The notes below the pieces were generated by a model. It was given only the letters and a program-made list of their open reading frames with translations. It was not told the DNA's origin and ran no database searches. DNA of 64,000 nt, taken from Bdellovibrio bacteriovorus. Lineage in GTDB: Bacteria > Bdellovibrionota > Bdellovibrionia > Bdellovibrionales > Bdellovibrionaceae. Numbering within the stretch: position 1 is the first letter of the stretch; each line of letters begins with the position of its first letter. The DNA lies in contig NZ_LUKE01000001.1 of NCBI RefSeq assembly GCF_001592735.1, forward strand, positions 1,523,018 through 1,587,017, in the 5' to 3' direction. Shown piece after piece: positions 18,329 through 27,955 of this stretch. The position numbers and the translations under genes are program-made.

Positions 18329-19703
18329 TGTTTTTAGACCACTTTGGTTTGTAGTAATTGTGGTTGTCGTTGGTCACGCGACGTTCTTCCGTGCCATCCA
18401 CCGTAGAAATATAAATCTGATTTTTACCGGTACGGTCACTCGTGTACATGACGAAGCGTCCATCAGGTGAAAACGAAGGGTCTTCGTTGCTAGACATTTT
18501 ACCGTTTGGTTTTTTCGCCGAAGTCAGGCGAATCATACCGGTGCCGTCAGCATTCATCACGAAAATATCGAAGTTGTTATCGCTTTGACCGGCAAATGCG
18601 ATTTTCTTGCCGTCAGGGGACCAGCTGGGCGAAGAGTTAAATACACCCGCAAAAGTAATACGTTTTACGTTGTTGCCACTTGAGTCTGCGGTGTAAATCA
18701 TGGGGCGACCCGCACGGTCTGAAGAAAAGGCGATACGTCCGTCAGCCGCCGTGGCGGGTTCAACGTTCATGGCCCCCGCGGGACCGTTAGTGATTTTCGC
18801 CGCCAAGTCACCATCCAAAGTCATTTTATAAATATCCGGATTTGTTCCTTGAGAAACAGTCAGATAAATATGACGACCATCCGGAGAGAAAGCGGCGCCC
18901 GAGTTAATACCTTGGCGGTAAGAAACTAAAGAACGACGACCCGAAGAAAGATCTAATAAAAGCATATCGGCATTTTTAAATTTTGCACCAACACGTCTTA
19001 CATAAGAAGTATAAGCAATTTTCTTTCCATCAGGGGACCACGCTGGAGAAATAGAAATCGTACGGTGAGAAGACACTTGATCCACATTCGCGCCATCCCA
19101 ATCCATGACATAAATCTCTTTGGTGTCTTTTCCGGAACGATCAGAAGAAACCACAATGCGAGAAAGGAAAGGACCTTCCGTTCCGGAAAGAGCTTTTAAA
19201 ACATCATTGGCATATGTATGAGCAATGCGACGAGCCGAAGAAACCGGGCCGCGATATTTTTTACCTAAAACAAGTTGTGCGCGCGGAACGTGATAAAGGA
19301 ATGTTTCAAATGTGAGTTCATTGCCGGTGATAGAATAACCCGCACGAATCAAGAAATCCGCACCCACCGCTGTCCAACTTTGAAACTTAAAACCATTAGG
19401 CTGACCCGGGGCCGGCATCATCCCGACTTTGCTGGTGTCTTCTAAGAAAGCTTTTTGATCAATCATTTGGAAGTAAGAAGAAACACTTAAGTCGTTGTTG
19501 ACGGTATTAAAGATTTCTACACCTGTAGATTGATATTTAGAGGCGGTATTCGGGGCGCCAGAATATTGCAGCGGAGGAAAAGCCAAAAGACTTTTTTTCG
19601 TGCGGGCCTCACCCAGTTTAATATAAATCCCATTTTCCTGCGCGTGAGAGAAAAGAGGGCATAAGCCAACTGTCAGGAGTAAGATCAAAAGCTGCTTCAT
19701 CAT
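18321..19703 (-). CDS. tolB: Tol-Pal system periplasmic beta-propeller TolB
   Basis: 460 aa. The signal peptide ([19 protein letters not shown]) is followed by an N-terminal mixed domain and a six-bladed propeller made of WD40-like repeats, each with a SPDGKKIA- or SPDGRHIY-type turn. TolB links TolA and Pal between the membranes during outer-membrane constriction. The ATG at 19703 has AAGGAGG seven bases upstream. Fourth gene of the tolQRAB run. Confidence 0.95.
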   Translation of the reverse strand: MMKQLLILLLTVGLCPLFSHAQENGIYIKLGEARTKKSLLAFPPLQYSGAPNTASKYQSTGVEIFNTVNNDLSVSSYFQMIDQKAFLEDTSKVGMMPAPGQPNGFKFQSWTAVGADFLIRAGYSITGNELTFETFLYHVPRAQLVLGKKYRGPVSSARRIAHTYANDVLKALSGTEGPFLSRIVVSSDRSGKDTKEIYVMDWDGANVDQVSSHRTISISPAWSPDGKKIAYTSYVRRVGAKFKNADMLLLDLSSGRRSLVSYRQGINSGAAFSPDGRHIYLTVSQGTNPDIYKMTLDGDLAAKITNGPAGAMNVEPATAADGRIAFSSDRAGRPMIYTADSSGNNVKRITFAGVFNSSPSWSPDGKKIAFAGQSDNNFDIFVMNADGTGMIRLTSAKKPNGKMSSNEDPSFSPDGRFVMYTSDRTGKNQIYISTVDGTEERRVTNDNHNYYKPKWSKNIE

Positions 19704-19722
19704 AAAGAATCCTCCTTAAAAA

Positions 19723-20532
19723 CTATTCAGGGAATCCTATCAAGATTCCATCAACAGACACAATCGCAATAAATCTTTCCGGTGGCGCTGGGAACGGTGC
19801 AGAGCGATCAATCGTCGCTAATACTTCGTCATCATAACTAGGGTTGCCACTGGATTTCACAATTTTTCTTCCTAAAATATTTCCGCGTGAATCAATTTGC
19901 ACACGAGCTTGGGCTTTTAAATCGCGTTTGGCGAGCCATTCGGGAAGCGCCCAATGCTGTTTGATATGCGCATCCAAATCCGCGGCATAAGTTTCATGCT
20001 GTAACTTAGCTAACCCAGTCAGTGAGGTGCCAGGCGACAAGATGTTGCCTTTGATTTTTTGGCCCCCGTCATCGGCTTTACCCTTTGCGGCTTCTTTTTT
20101 CTTTTCAGACTCGACGTCTTCTTTGATTTTTTCTAAAGCCGCCATGGCTTTTAGTTTTTCCAATGCACTTTGCTGCTTAGATTTTACTTTTTCTAAGTTA
20201 ACCCCTTCATCGGCTTTGGGAACTTTGACTTCTGGTTTTGGCGCTGGGGGTGTCGGTGGCTTTTCTGCCGCTTTTTCCACAGGTTTTTCCGCAGGCTTAT
20301 CTGGCAATTGTGGTTTGGCTTCAGGTTTTGGAGGTTCTATTTTTGCAGGAACTTTATCGGGTAACGCCACCATGTCTACGCGCACCGCTTGAGAAAAATC
20401 GATTTGTTCTGGTGTAAAAAAGACCGCCTTCACCGTGAACAAAAGCAAAATCATTCCGTGCACGACAAAGGAAACCCCTAAGCCGCGGGAGAGTCGTTCT
20501 TCTTCTCTGTTCGGTTCGCGTTCTAGTTCCAA
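19723..20532 (-). CDS. tolA: TolA/TonB-like energy-transducing protein
   Basis: 269 aa. One inner-membrane helix (FVVHGMILLLFTVKAVFF), a Pro/Lys/Glu-rich spanning region, and a C-terminal TonB/TolA fold (DSRGNILGRKIVKSSGNPSYDDEV-type sequence). The position between tolR and tolB marks it as TolA. The start is a TTG only 4 bp after the tolR stop, so expression is coupled. The periplasmic stalk is short compared with E. coli TolA (421 aa). Confidence 0.88.
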   Translation of the reverse strand: MELEREPNREEERLSRGLGVSFVVHGMILLLFTVKAVFFTPEQIDFSQAVRVDMVALPDKVPAKIEPPKPEAKPQLPDKPAEKPVEKAAEKPPTPPAPKPEVKVPKADEGVNLEKVKSKQQSALEKLKAMAALEKIKEDVESEKKKEAAKGKADDGGQKIKGNILSPGTSLTGLAKLQHETYAADLDAHIKQHWALPEWLAKRDLKAQARVQIDSRGNILGRKIVKSSGNPSYDDEVLATIDRSAPFPAPPERFIAIVSVDGILIGFPE

Positions 20533-20536
20533 GGTC

Positions 20537-20959
20537 CTAGTTATCCTTAGGCATGGTGATTAAACCAATGTTAAAGATCCCTGCAGCTCGAACTTCTGCC
20601 ATGGCTTCCGCGACGAAGCCGTAATCCACTTTACGATCTGCCTGGATATAAACTTGTTTGTTCTTTTTATTTTCAAAGATAGCTTTGAGTTTAGTTTTAA
20701 GATCACCCATGGCGATCGAAGTTTTAGCGATCGTCATTTTTTGATCCGGGCCAATCACCAAAACAAAAGGCTCCTCGTTCATTTCTACACCCGATGCGGA
20801 CGTCTTTGGCAAATCCACATCGATCCCTTGTTGCATCAGAGGAGTTGTTACCATGAACATGATAAGAAGAACCAACATCACGTCAACCAAAGGTGTGACG
20901 TTGATTTCACTCAATGTCGCTCGACTTTTCTTTCCGCCGCCGTTGGTTCCCATCGCCAT
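20537..20959 (-). CDS. tolR: Biopolymer transporter TolR (ExbD family)
   Basis: 140 aa. NVTPLVDVMLVLLIMFMVT contains the conserved membrane aspartate of the proton channel formed with TolQ. The periplasmic part (residues 45-140) has the usual ExbD/TolR fold ending in GLITMP. It begins 2 bp after the tolQ stop. Confidence 0.94.
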   Translation of the reverse strand: MAMGTNGGGKKSRATLSEINVTPLVDVMLVLLIMFMVTTPLMQQGIDVDLPKTSASGVEMNEEPFVLVIGPDQKMTIAKTSIAMGDLKTKLKAIFENKKNKQVYIQADRKVDYGFVAEAMAEVRAAGIFNIGLITMPKDN

Positions 20960-20961
20960 GA

Positions 20962-21702
20962 CTAGTTTCCTTGAAAGAAGTTTCTTTTTACGATGTTAAG
21001 GAAATCTGCATTGAAATTATTCAGAACGATTTCTTGTCGGCGGATACGAGCAATAAAGTTATTATAAAGAACCACCGCCGGAATTGCCGCCGCCAGACCA
21101 ATCGCCGTGGCAATCAACGCCTCAGAGATACCAGGTGCTACGACCGCTAGGCTTGCTGATCCCGTTTGCCCGATCTTATGGAAAGATCCCATGATCCCCC
21201 AAACCGTTCCGAAAAGACCGATGAAGGGACCGGTGCTGCCGGTGGTGGCTAATACGGTCAAACGGGACTCTAAACGAGCAATTTCATTTTCTTGGGCTTT
21301 ATTTAAAACACGCTGAAGGTTGTCGATCCCAGAAAGAATCGGTTTATCCCCATCTGTTTTGGCTAACAACGGAGACTCAGAAATCTTCTTCATTTCTAAG
21401 TAAGCCGCTTTAAATACGCGTGCGACTGAAGAATTCGCATATTGATCGATATCTTCATAAAGAGTGTCCAGGGAATTTACTTTCCAAAATTTGCTTAAGA
21501 AAAGTTCGTCAGACTCATTCATTTTTCTGAAGGTTTGGTATTTTGAATAACCAATAGCCCAACAAAAAATCGATAAAACGACTAAGATTAAAAGAGTCAG
21601 TTGCACCACCGGACTTGCATGCATAAGTGCATCCATCGAGCTGGTGTTTACCGACACGGCCGGAGCTGCTTGAGCTACGTTAATGAATTGAAAAGCGGAC
21701 AT
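20962..21702 (-). CDS. tolQ: Proton channel protein TolQ (ExbB family)
   Basis: About 246 aa. The ATG at 21702 has GGAGG seven bases before it and gives MSAFQFINVAQ; the frame could extend to 21744 but without a ribosome site. Three membrane segments are seen, with the characteristic GLFGTVWGIMGSFHKIG and GISEALIATAIGLAAAIPAV motifs. It provides ion-driven energy to TolA together with TolR. First gene of tolQRAB. Confidence 0.94.
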   Translation of the reverse strand: MSAFQFINVAQAAPAVSVNTSSMDALMHASPVVQLTLLILVVLSIFCWAIGYSKYQTFRKMNESDELFLSKFWKVNSLDTLYEDIDQYANSSVARVFKAAYLEMKKISESPLLAKTDGDKPILSGIDNLQRVLNKAQENEIARLESRLTVLATTGSTGPFIGLFGTVWGIMGSFHKIGQTGSASLAVVAPGISEALIATAIGLAAAIPAVVLYNNFIARIRRQEIVLNNFNADFLNIVKRNFFQGN

Positions 21703-21761
21703 TCCTTGACCTCCGTAGAGCATTCCTATCAAAGATATGCTCATTCGGAGTCGAGTTCAAC

Positions 21762-22628
21762 CTATTGCGCAGGACCTTGGCCGAGAAGACGCAGCAATTC
21801 CGGCAAATTGTCTGTGATATACCCCGTCGCATTCAAGCTTTGTGCTTTTTGAAGTTGAGCTTCGCTTTGAATTGGCCCTAAAAAAATTCTTTTCTGACGG
21901 CGATGCATCTCTGCAATGATCTCGTCGTTAAAGGCCGGACGATTTTTTATAGTAAATGGTGCAATGAAAACATCGCCTTTAAAAATTGTTGCTGGCAATA
22001 CGTACATAGAGTCCAAAGTTAACAAACGCATCAGATCCGGAACACTGGTTCCGTAAACCCATTCTGGCTTTAAATCTTTGACAGACGTCATAAGAATCAA
22101 GGCATCACTTTGAATCAACGTTCGCTCGTTAGGCTTAAAGCCCTCAACGGCTTCGACTACTTTCAAATGGGCATCAGCAACATTGTCGACCATATTCACC
22201 ACGAAACGAGTTTGCGGGAATTGTTCATAGAACTCTTTTAAGGCCGGGGTGTTTTTATAAAACTCGTTGATTTGCTCCCAAGGATAGTCAGAAAGCCGGG
22301 CGCCAATAAAAATTGGAGTTTCGGGGTGCTTTTCTTGTTCAACTCGTTTCATCTCTAGGAATGCCGCATCGCGCGATTTCTCTAAGATGAAAGGCACTCT
22401 TTCCAGAGAGAAGCGCACATCCAGCCATAAAACCACGTCTGATTTCAGTTTTATGGCTTCTTTGGCCTCTTCGAGGGTTTTCACCTTGGTGATAATGATC
22501 GGGGTGGAGCTAGAAAAGAAGGCATGTTCGTAAAGACGGTGAGGCTGGGACAGTCCCCAAATACGGGTCATCGTGATTAAAACGCCAAGAACAAGAAGGG
22601 AAAATACGCTAATTAAGATAATTCTCAT
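21762..22628 (-). CDS. Membrane-anchored degenerate glycerophosphodiester phosphodiesterase-like protein
   Basis: 288 aa with an N-terminal anchor (residues 2-22). The rest looks like a GDPD-type TIM barrel (DVVLWLDVRFSLERVPFIL, FVVNMVDN, GYITDNLPELLRLL near the end). The HRG...PENT loop that carries the catalytic histidine and metal ligands is missing, and the usual Glu of the IElDv strand is Trp. It is probably not a phosphodiesterase in the normal sense. It lies 59 bp upstream of tolQ on the same strand, so it could share its transcript. Confidence 0.6.
   Translation of the reverse strand: MRIILISVFSLLVLGVLITMTRIWGLSQPHRLYEHAFFSSSTPIIITKVKTLEEAKEAIKLKSDVVLWLDVRFSLERVPFILEKSRDAAFLEMKRVEQEKHPETPIFIGARLSDYPWEQINEFYKNTPALKEFYEQFPQTRFVVNMVDNVADAHLKVVEAVEGFKPNERTLIQSDALILMTSVKDLKPEWVYGTSVPDLMRLLTLDSMYVLPATIFKGDVFIAPFTIKNRPAFNDEIIAEMHRRQKRIFLGPIQSEAQLQKAQSLNATGYITDNLPELLRLLGQGPAQ
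22547..22557. repeat. GGGACAGTCCC palindrome
   Basis: An 11-bp perfect palindrome inside the GDPD-like gene. The same 15-bp string GGGACAGTCCCCAAA recurs at 31344, and a partial copy (GGGGACAGTG) at 41471. Confidence 0.45.
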
Positions 22629-22705
22629 GATAGGCGGTATAACATTCTAAAGTATTGAAATCAGCAATTTTTTACAGAACTCGCAGAAAGATTTCTGTTA
22701 TGAAC

Positions 22706-22734
22706 TTAAATACGCTAAAATATGGCGTATTTAA
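22706..22734. promoter_or_regulatory. Candidate Rrf2 operator upstream of the suf operon
   Basis: Perfect 10-bp inverted repeat TTAAATACGC-9 bp-GCGTATTTAA, 40 bp before the ATG of the Rrf2 regulator. It overlaps a possible -10 (TAAAAT, 22716). The size and place fit an IscR/RsrR-type homodimer site for autoregulation of the operon. The sequence differs from the E. coli IscR type 1 consensus, so the assignment rests on symmetry and position. Confidence 0.65.
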
Positions 22735-22774
22735 TCTTGTTTTTCATTTCGCTTTCGTTTAGAAACGGGTACTT

Positions 22775-23221
22775 ATGAATAAGATCAACCGCAAATTTGA
22801 ATACGCTTTGATGGCTTTAAAGTACATGAGCCAAAAGATTCCTGGCGAACTGACGTCAGCAAAAGAAGTGTCTGATTCTTTTCATACTCCTTTTGATGCG
22901 ACGGCGCGTGTGATGCAGCAAATGGCGCAAAAAGAAAACGGACTTTTGCGTGCAGAATATGGCGCTAACGGCGGGTATCAAATCAGCAAAGATTTGGCGC
23001 GAGTTTCTGTTTTGGATTTGATCGAAATGATCGAGGGTCCGACGGCCTTGGTAAAATGCGTGGGCGAAAAAAAGGGCTGCGACATTCAAGGAACTTGCAA
23101 CATCGCATCCCCACTTCAACAACTTAATGATCGACTCAATGGCTTTTATGAAAACCTTAGCTTGAAAGAACTGCTCTTGGAAAAATCTGCGAACTCTAAA
23201 AAGGCGGAACTGCATGGATAA
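22775..23221 (+). CDS. Rrf2-family iron-sulfur regulator of the suf operon
   Basis: 148 aa winged-helix repressor. The N-terminal DNA-binding part includes [21 protein letters not shown] and the wing [13 protein letters not shown]. Three cysteines, Cys95-x6-Cys102-x5-Cys108, occupy the place of the Fe-S cluster ligands in IscR (IscR has x5 and x5). First gene of the suf operon, its last 8 bp overlap sufB. It probably senses Fe-S status and represses suf when clusters are plentiful. Confidence 0.9.
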   Translation: MNKINRKFEYALMALKYMSQKIPGELTSAKEVSDSFHTPFDATARVMQQMAQKENGLLRAEYGANGGYQISKDLARVSVLDLIEMIEGPTALVKCVGEKKGCDIQGTCNIASPLQQLNDRLNGFYENLSLKELLLEKSANSKKAELHG

Positions 23222-24671
23222 TAATAAGTCCAACAACAATCCGCTTGAAAGTTATGAATACAAATACGGTTTTACGACCGATATTGAAACTGATTCGGTT
23301 CAACTGGGACTGAATGAAGATATCATTCGTTTGATTTCTGCTAAAAAGAACGAACCCGACTGGATGTTGGAATACCGTCTTAAAGCTTATCGTCATTGGT
23401 TGACGATGACAGAGCCTACGTGGGCGCATGTTTCATATCCAAAAATTGATTTCCAGGCGATTCGTTATTATTCCGCACCAAAAAAACAAACGGAAGAAGA
23501 TAACAAACCCAAATCCTTAGATGATCTGGATCCCGAGTTATTAAAAACTTTCGAAAAACTGGGTATTCCATTATCTGAACAAAAACGTATCAGCGGTATT
23601 GCTGTCGACGTGGTTTTTGACTCAGTTTCTGTAGGAACCACGCATACGGATGTTTTAGATAAAGCCGGCGTTATCTTTTGTTCAATTTCTGAAGCCGTTC
23701 ATAAACATCCAGAGTTGGTAAAAAAATATCTAGGTACGGTTGTGCCTTACACCGACAACTATTACGCGGCTTTAAATGCAGCGGTCTTTACCGATGGATC
23801 TTTCTGTTACATCCCTAAAGGAGTTCGTTGCCCCATTGATTTATCAACGTACTTCCGTATCAATGCTAAAGATACCGGGCAATTTGAAAGAACTCTTTTG
23901 ATTTGTGATGAGGGTGGTTACGTAAACTACCTTGAGGGTTGTACCGCGCCTCAACGTGATGAAAACCAGCTTCATGCGGCCGTGGTGGAACTTATCGCTT
24001 TTGATGATGCGGAAATTAAATATTCCACAGTGCAAAACTGGTATACGGGCGACAAAGAAGGTCGTGGCGGTATCTATAACTTTGTGACTAAGCGTGGAAA
24101 AGCGGCCGGGAAGCGTTCAAAAATTTCTTGGACTCAAGTGGAGTCAGGTTCCGCTATCACTTGGAAATATCCGTCTTGCATCTTGCAAGGGGACTATTCT
24201 GAGGGTGCTTTTTATTCTGTCGCGTTGACTCACGATCGCATGCAAGCCGACACGGGTACAAAGATGATCCACATCGGTAAGAATACAAAAAGTACGATCA
24301 TCTCTAAAGGTATTTCGACAGATTTTTCGTCAAATGCTTACCGTGGCCAAGTGAAAATCATGCCGTCAGCTGAAAATGCACGTAATTATTCGCAGTGTGA
24401 TTCAATGCTTGTGGGTGATAAGTGCAGTGCCAGCACGTTCCCTTATATTGAAGTTAAAAATAAAACCGCAACGTTAGAGCACGAAGCAACCACTTCGCGC
24501 ATCAGTGAAGATCAGATCTTCTATTTACAATCGCGCGGTTTGGATATGGAAAAAACAATCTCGATGCTGGTGAACGGATTCTGTAAAGAAGTTTTCAAAG
24601 AATTGCCTTTGGAATTTGCCGTGGAAGCCGTGAAGTTAATCGAAATGAAGCTAGAAAATAGTGTGGGATAA
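23214..24671 (+). CDS. sufB: Fe-S cluster assembly scaffold SufB
   Basis: 485 aa member of the SufBCD complex, which builds Fe-S clusters. The conserved core is present, including [28 protein letters not shown] and the C-terminal YLQSRGLD motif. The ATG lies inside the regulator gene behind AGGCGGAA. Length matches the family. sufC follows after 2 bp. Confidence 0.97.
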   Translation: MDNNKSNNNPLESYEYKYGFTTDIETDSVQLGLNEDIIRLISAKKNEPDWMLEYRLKAYRHWLTMTEPTWAHVSYPKIDFQAIRYYSAPKKQTEEDNKPKSLDDLDPELLKTFEKLGIPLSEQKRISGIAVDVVFDSVSVGTTHTDVLDKAGVIFCSISEAVHKHPELVKKYLGTVVPYTDNYYAALNAAVFTDGSFCYIPKGVRCPIDLSTYFRINAKDTGQFERTLLICDEGGYVNYLEGCTAPQRDENQLHAAVVELIAFDDAEIKYSTVQNWYTGDKEGRGGIYNFVTKRGKAAGKRSKISWTQVESGSAITWKYPSCILQGDYSEGAFYSVALTHDRMQADTGTKMIHIGKNTKSTIISKGISTDFSSNAYRGQVKIMPSAENARNYSQCDSMLVGDKCSASTFPYIEVKNKTATLEHEATTSRISEDQIFYLQSRGLDMEKTISMLVNGFCKEVFKELPLEFAVEAVKLIEMKLENSVG

Positions 24672-24673
24672 TT

Positions 24674-25426
24674 ATGTTAGAGATTAAAAACCTTCAAGCA
24701 CGTGTTGAAGAAAAAGAAATTTTAAAAGGCTTGAACCTGACAGTAAAAGCCGGTGAAGTGCATGCGATCATGGGGCCCAATGGCTCTGGCAAATCGACTT
24801 TGTCTAAAGTTCTGGCAGGCCATCCGGCTTATGAAGTGACCGGTGGCGAAGTAAAATACGAAATCAATTTCATGATGCAAAGTCTTTTAGATCTTGCTCC
24901 GGATGAGCGTGCGAAAGAAGGCATCTTTTTAGCATTCCAATATCCGGTGGAAGTCCCAGGAGTTTCTAACTTCACCTTCTTGCACACCGCCTTTAATTCG
25001 GTTTTGGCCCATCAAGGTTCTGAACCCATGCCCGAAGGCGAATTCCGTGAATTCTTGGTTCAAAAATTAAAACTCGTTAGCATGAAGCCAGAATATCTGG
25101 ATCGTCCCGTAAACACCGGCTTTTCAGGTGGTGAAAAAAAGAAAAACGAAATCTTGCAGATGGCAGTTTTATCGCCGCGTCTGGCGTTGCTGGATGAAAC
25201 AGATTCAGGCCTTGATATCGATGCTTTGCGTGTGGTTTCGGACGGTGTGAATAAGCTTCGTCGTAAAGACAACGCCATCATCTTGGTGACGCATTACCAA
25301 AGACTATTAGATTATATTAAACCTGACTTCGTACATGTTCTTTTGAACGGAAAAATCGTTGAGACCGGTGACTCTTCTTTGGCTTTGAAGCTTGAAGAAA
25401 AGGGTTACGACTGGTTGATCAATTAA
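24674..25426 (+). CDS. sufC: Fe-S assembly ATPase SufC
   Basis: 250 aa ABC-type ATPase of the SufBCD complex. Walker A GPNGSGKST, Q-loop region FLAFQYPVEVPG, signature FSGGEKKKNEI, Walker B LALLDETDSGLD and H-loop VTHYQR are all present. It has the SufC-specific EKKKNE sequence rather than a transporter signature. Confidence 0.97.
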   Translation: MLEIKNLQARVEEKEILKGLNLTVKAGEVHAIMGPNGSGKSTLSKVLAGHPAYEVTGGEVKYEINFMMQSLLDLAPDERAKEGIFLAFQYPVEVPGVSNFTFLHTAFNSVLAHQGSEPMPEGEFREFLVQKLKLVSMKPEYLDRPVNTGFSGGEKKKNEILQMAVLSPRLALLDETDSGLDIDALRVVSDGVNKLRRKDNAIILVTHYQRLLDYIKPDFVHVLLNGKIVETGDSSLALKLEEKGYDWLIN

Positions 25427-25441
25427 TTTGAGGATGAATAA

Positions 25442-26710
25442 ATGAGTTTATTTTCATCGTACGAAAAATTTAGCAAATCTTCACCAGCGGACGGGGCGCT
25501 TTTAGCATTCCGTCAGGCAGGTTTTGATTATGCTAAAGACAAAGGGCTTCCGACCCGTCAGAACGAAGACTGGCACTACACCAGTGTGAAGCTTCTGTCT
25601 GAAGCGGAATACACGGCAAGTACGCCTGAAGGATTTTTGCCGGCGCATGAGCTTTTTGTCGAAGTTAAGAAGTTCTTAAATCCTGATTTTACCAATTTTG
25701 TATTCTTTAACGGCGTATTTAATCGCACTCTTTCTGATGAAACTCCGAAGACCGTAAAATTTGAGCAGACAAAAAATTGGGCGACGACTTTTGCGGATGC
25801 GTTTGATGCGCTTAATGGTGCTTACTTGACGCAAAGTTGGGATTTGGAAGTTCCGGCGGAAACCTCTGTGGAAAAGCCTGTGAATTTCGTCTTTTTCTCT
25901 GCAAACAATGATGGTGTATCCACAATGATGCATCCACGTTTGAATATCAAAGTCGGCAAGCGCTCTTCGGTGCGTGTCCTAGAGAGCTATTATGGTTCTT
26001 CTTCGGGGGCTTACTTTGTGAATACTGTGACTCACTTACAAGTGGGTGAAAGTGCCAAAGCGACTTACATCCGTTTGCAAAATGAGCCGACCAATGTAGT
26101 TAACATTGGTCGCACCAATATTTCCGTTGATGCTAATGCGAATGTGGAAAGCCTGTCTTACGCAACGGGGGCTCGCTTGGGCCGCCATTCTTTGGATGTC
26201 GTTCTTAAGGGGGCGGGATCTCACAGTGAAGTCTTAGGGCTTTATTCAGTTTCGGGGAATCAACATGTGGATAACACCACGACGATTGATCATGCTATCG
26301 GGGCCTGTGATACCAATCAGCTTTATAAAGGTATCTTAGATGGCGAATCGCGCGCGGTCTTTAACGGTAAAGTTTTGATCCGTAAAGATGCGCAAAAAGC
26401 CAACTCGGCTCAGTTAAATAATAATCTGCTTTTAAGCCAAAAGGCAGAAGCGGACAGCAAGCCTAATCTAGAGATCTATGCCGATGACGTTAAAGCATCA
26501 CATGGATCGACGGTGGGGCAATTAAATGCAGAAGAGATTTTTTATCTGCAATCCCGCGCAATTCCGAAAGAAAAAGCCATTCCGATGTTAAGTTATGGCT
26601 ATCTTTCAGAAGTGATTTATAAAATTTCAGACGAGTCTATTCAGCACTGGCTGACTCGTCATTTGGATGAAGCCTTTAAGCGTTTGTCGATTCCTTCGGT
26701 GACGAAATAG
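25442..26710 (+). CDS. sufD: Fe-S cluster assembly protein SufD
   Basis: 422 aa paralogue of SufB and third part of the SufBCD complex. The N-terminal PTRQNEDWHYTS and the C-terminal region with KASHGSTVGQLNAEEIFYLQSR (around residues 350-372) are typical. It lies 15 bp after sufC behind GAGGATGAATAA. Confidence 0.96.
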   Translation: MSLFSSYEKFSKSSPADGALLAFRQAGFDYAKDKGLPTRQNEDWHYTSVKLLSEAEYTASTPEGFLPAHELFVEVKKFLNPDFTNFVFFNGVFNRTLSDETPKTVKFEQTKNWATTFADAFDALNGAYLTQSWDLEVPAETSVEKPVNFVFFSANNDGVSTMMHPRLNIKVGKRSSVRVLESYYGSSSGAYFVNTVTHLQVGESAKATYIRLQNEPTNVVNIGRTNISVDANANVESLSYATGARLGRHSLDVVLKGAGSHSEVLGLYSVSGNQHVDNTTTIDHAIGACDTNQLYKGILDGESRAVFNGKVLIRKDAQKANSAQLNNNLLLSQKAEADSKPNLEIYADDVKASHGSTVGQLNAEEIFYLQSRAIPKEKAIPMLSYGYLSEVIYKISDESIQHWLTRHLDEAFKRLSIPSVTK

Positions 26711-26725
26711 GTTTTTAAGGTAGTT

Positions 26726-27955
26726 ATGAGTGAATTAGATCCAATTTTTGCCTCTGTAAGAAATGAATTCCCAGCACTAAAGCAAAAGGTGCATGGGAAG
26801 GCATTGTCGTACCTAGACAGTGGCGCCACGACTTTAAAGCCGCAATCGGTGATTGATCGTATTACTCATTTTTATTCTTTTGAAACTTCAAATGTGCATC
26901 GTGGGGCGCATTATTTAGGGGATGTGGCGACGCAAGCTTTTGAGTCGGCGCGCACGCGTGTAGCAAAATTCTTAAACTCTTCACAAACTGAAGAAATCAT
27001 TTTTGTTCGCGGAACCACTGAGGGTGTTAACTTAGTGGCCCATTCCTGGGGTTTAACCAACCTTAAAGCGGGCGATGAAATTCTGATCACCGAAATGGAA
27101 CATCACGGAAACATCGTTCCTTGGCAAATTGTTGCTGAAAAAGTGGGGGCGAAGGTTTTAGCGGCTCGTGTTTTAGATAACGGCGAACTCGACATGGATG
27201 ACTTTAAAAAGAAATTGTCGGGAAAAACCAAAATGGTCGCGTTTACGGCGTGTTCAAATGTTTTAGGTACGAACACGGACATGAAGCTTATGACTAAGCT
27301 TGCTCACGAAGTGGGTGCTAAGGTTTTGATCGACGGGGCCCAGATCGTTTCGCAAGTTCGTGTGGATGTTCAAGATATCGATTGTGACTTCTTTGTGTTT
27401 TCCGCACATAAAATTTTTGGTCCCTTTGGCTTTGGGGTGGTTTTCGGTAAAAGAGACATCTTAGATACCATGCCTCCGTACCAAGGCGGCGGCAGCATGA
27501 TTTCTAAAGTCACCATTGATAAAACCACTTTCAATGATGTTCCTTTCCGTTTTGAGGCGGGAACTCCGCACGTAGAAGGTGCCGTGGGATTGCATGCTGC
27601 TTTGGATTTTGTAGATCGTATTGGTTTTGATAAAATCCATGCCTATGAAATGGAACTTTTAAAAGAAGCGACGACTAAGTTGTCAGCGATTCCGGATGTC
27701 GTGATTGTCGGAACAGCTCATAACAAAGGGCCGATTCTTTCATTTAATATTAAAGGTGTGCATCACTCCGATGTAGGCCAAATCTTAGATCAAGAGGGGG
27801 TTGCGGTTCGCGCCGGCCACCATTGTACTCAGCCGTTGATGGCAAGATTTGGCGTACCCGGGACTGTGCGCGCTTCGTTCTCAGTTTACAATAATCACGA
27901 AGATATCAACGCACTAGTAAAGGCCGTGGCCAAAGCACGGGAGATGTTATTATGA
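26726..27955 (+). CDS. sufS: Cysteine desulfurase SufS
   Basis: 409 aa PLP enzyme that takes sulfur from cysteine for cluster assembly. The Schiff-base lysine is Lys229 in FSAHKIFGP, and the persulfide cysteine is Cys367 in RAGHHCTQPLM. The short type II active-site loop agrees with SufS rather than IscS. No sufE or sufU gene is beside it here. Its stop overlaps the nfu start as ATGA. Confidence 0.95.
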   Translation: MSELDPIFASVRNEFPALKQKVHGKALSYLDSGATTLKPQSVIDRITHFYSFETSNVHRGAHYLGDVATQAFESARTRVAKFLNSSQTEEIIFVRGTTEGVNLVAHSWGLTNLKAGDEILITEMEHHGNIVPWQIVAEKVGAKVLAARVLDNGELDMDDFKKKLSGKTKMVAFTACSNVLGTNTDMKLMTKLAHEVGAKVLIDGAQIVSQVRVDVQDIDCDFFVFSAHKIFGPFGFGVVFGKRDILDTMPPYQGGGSMISKVTIDKTTFNDVPFRFEAGTPHVEGAVGLHAALDFVDRIGFDKIHAYEMELLKEATTKLSAIPDVVIVGTAHNKGPILSFNIKGVHHSDVGQILDQEGVAVRAGHHCTQPLMARFGVPGTVRASFSVYNNHEDINALVKAVAKAREMLL

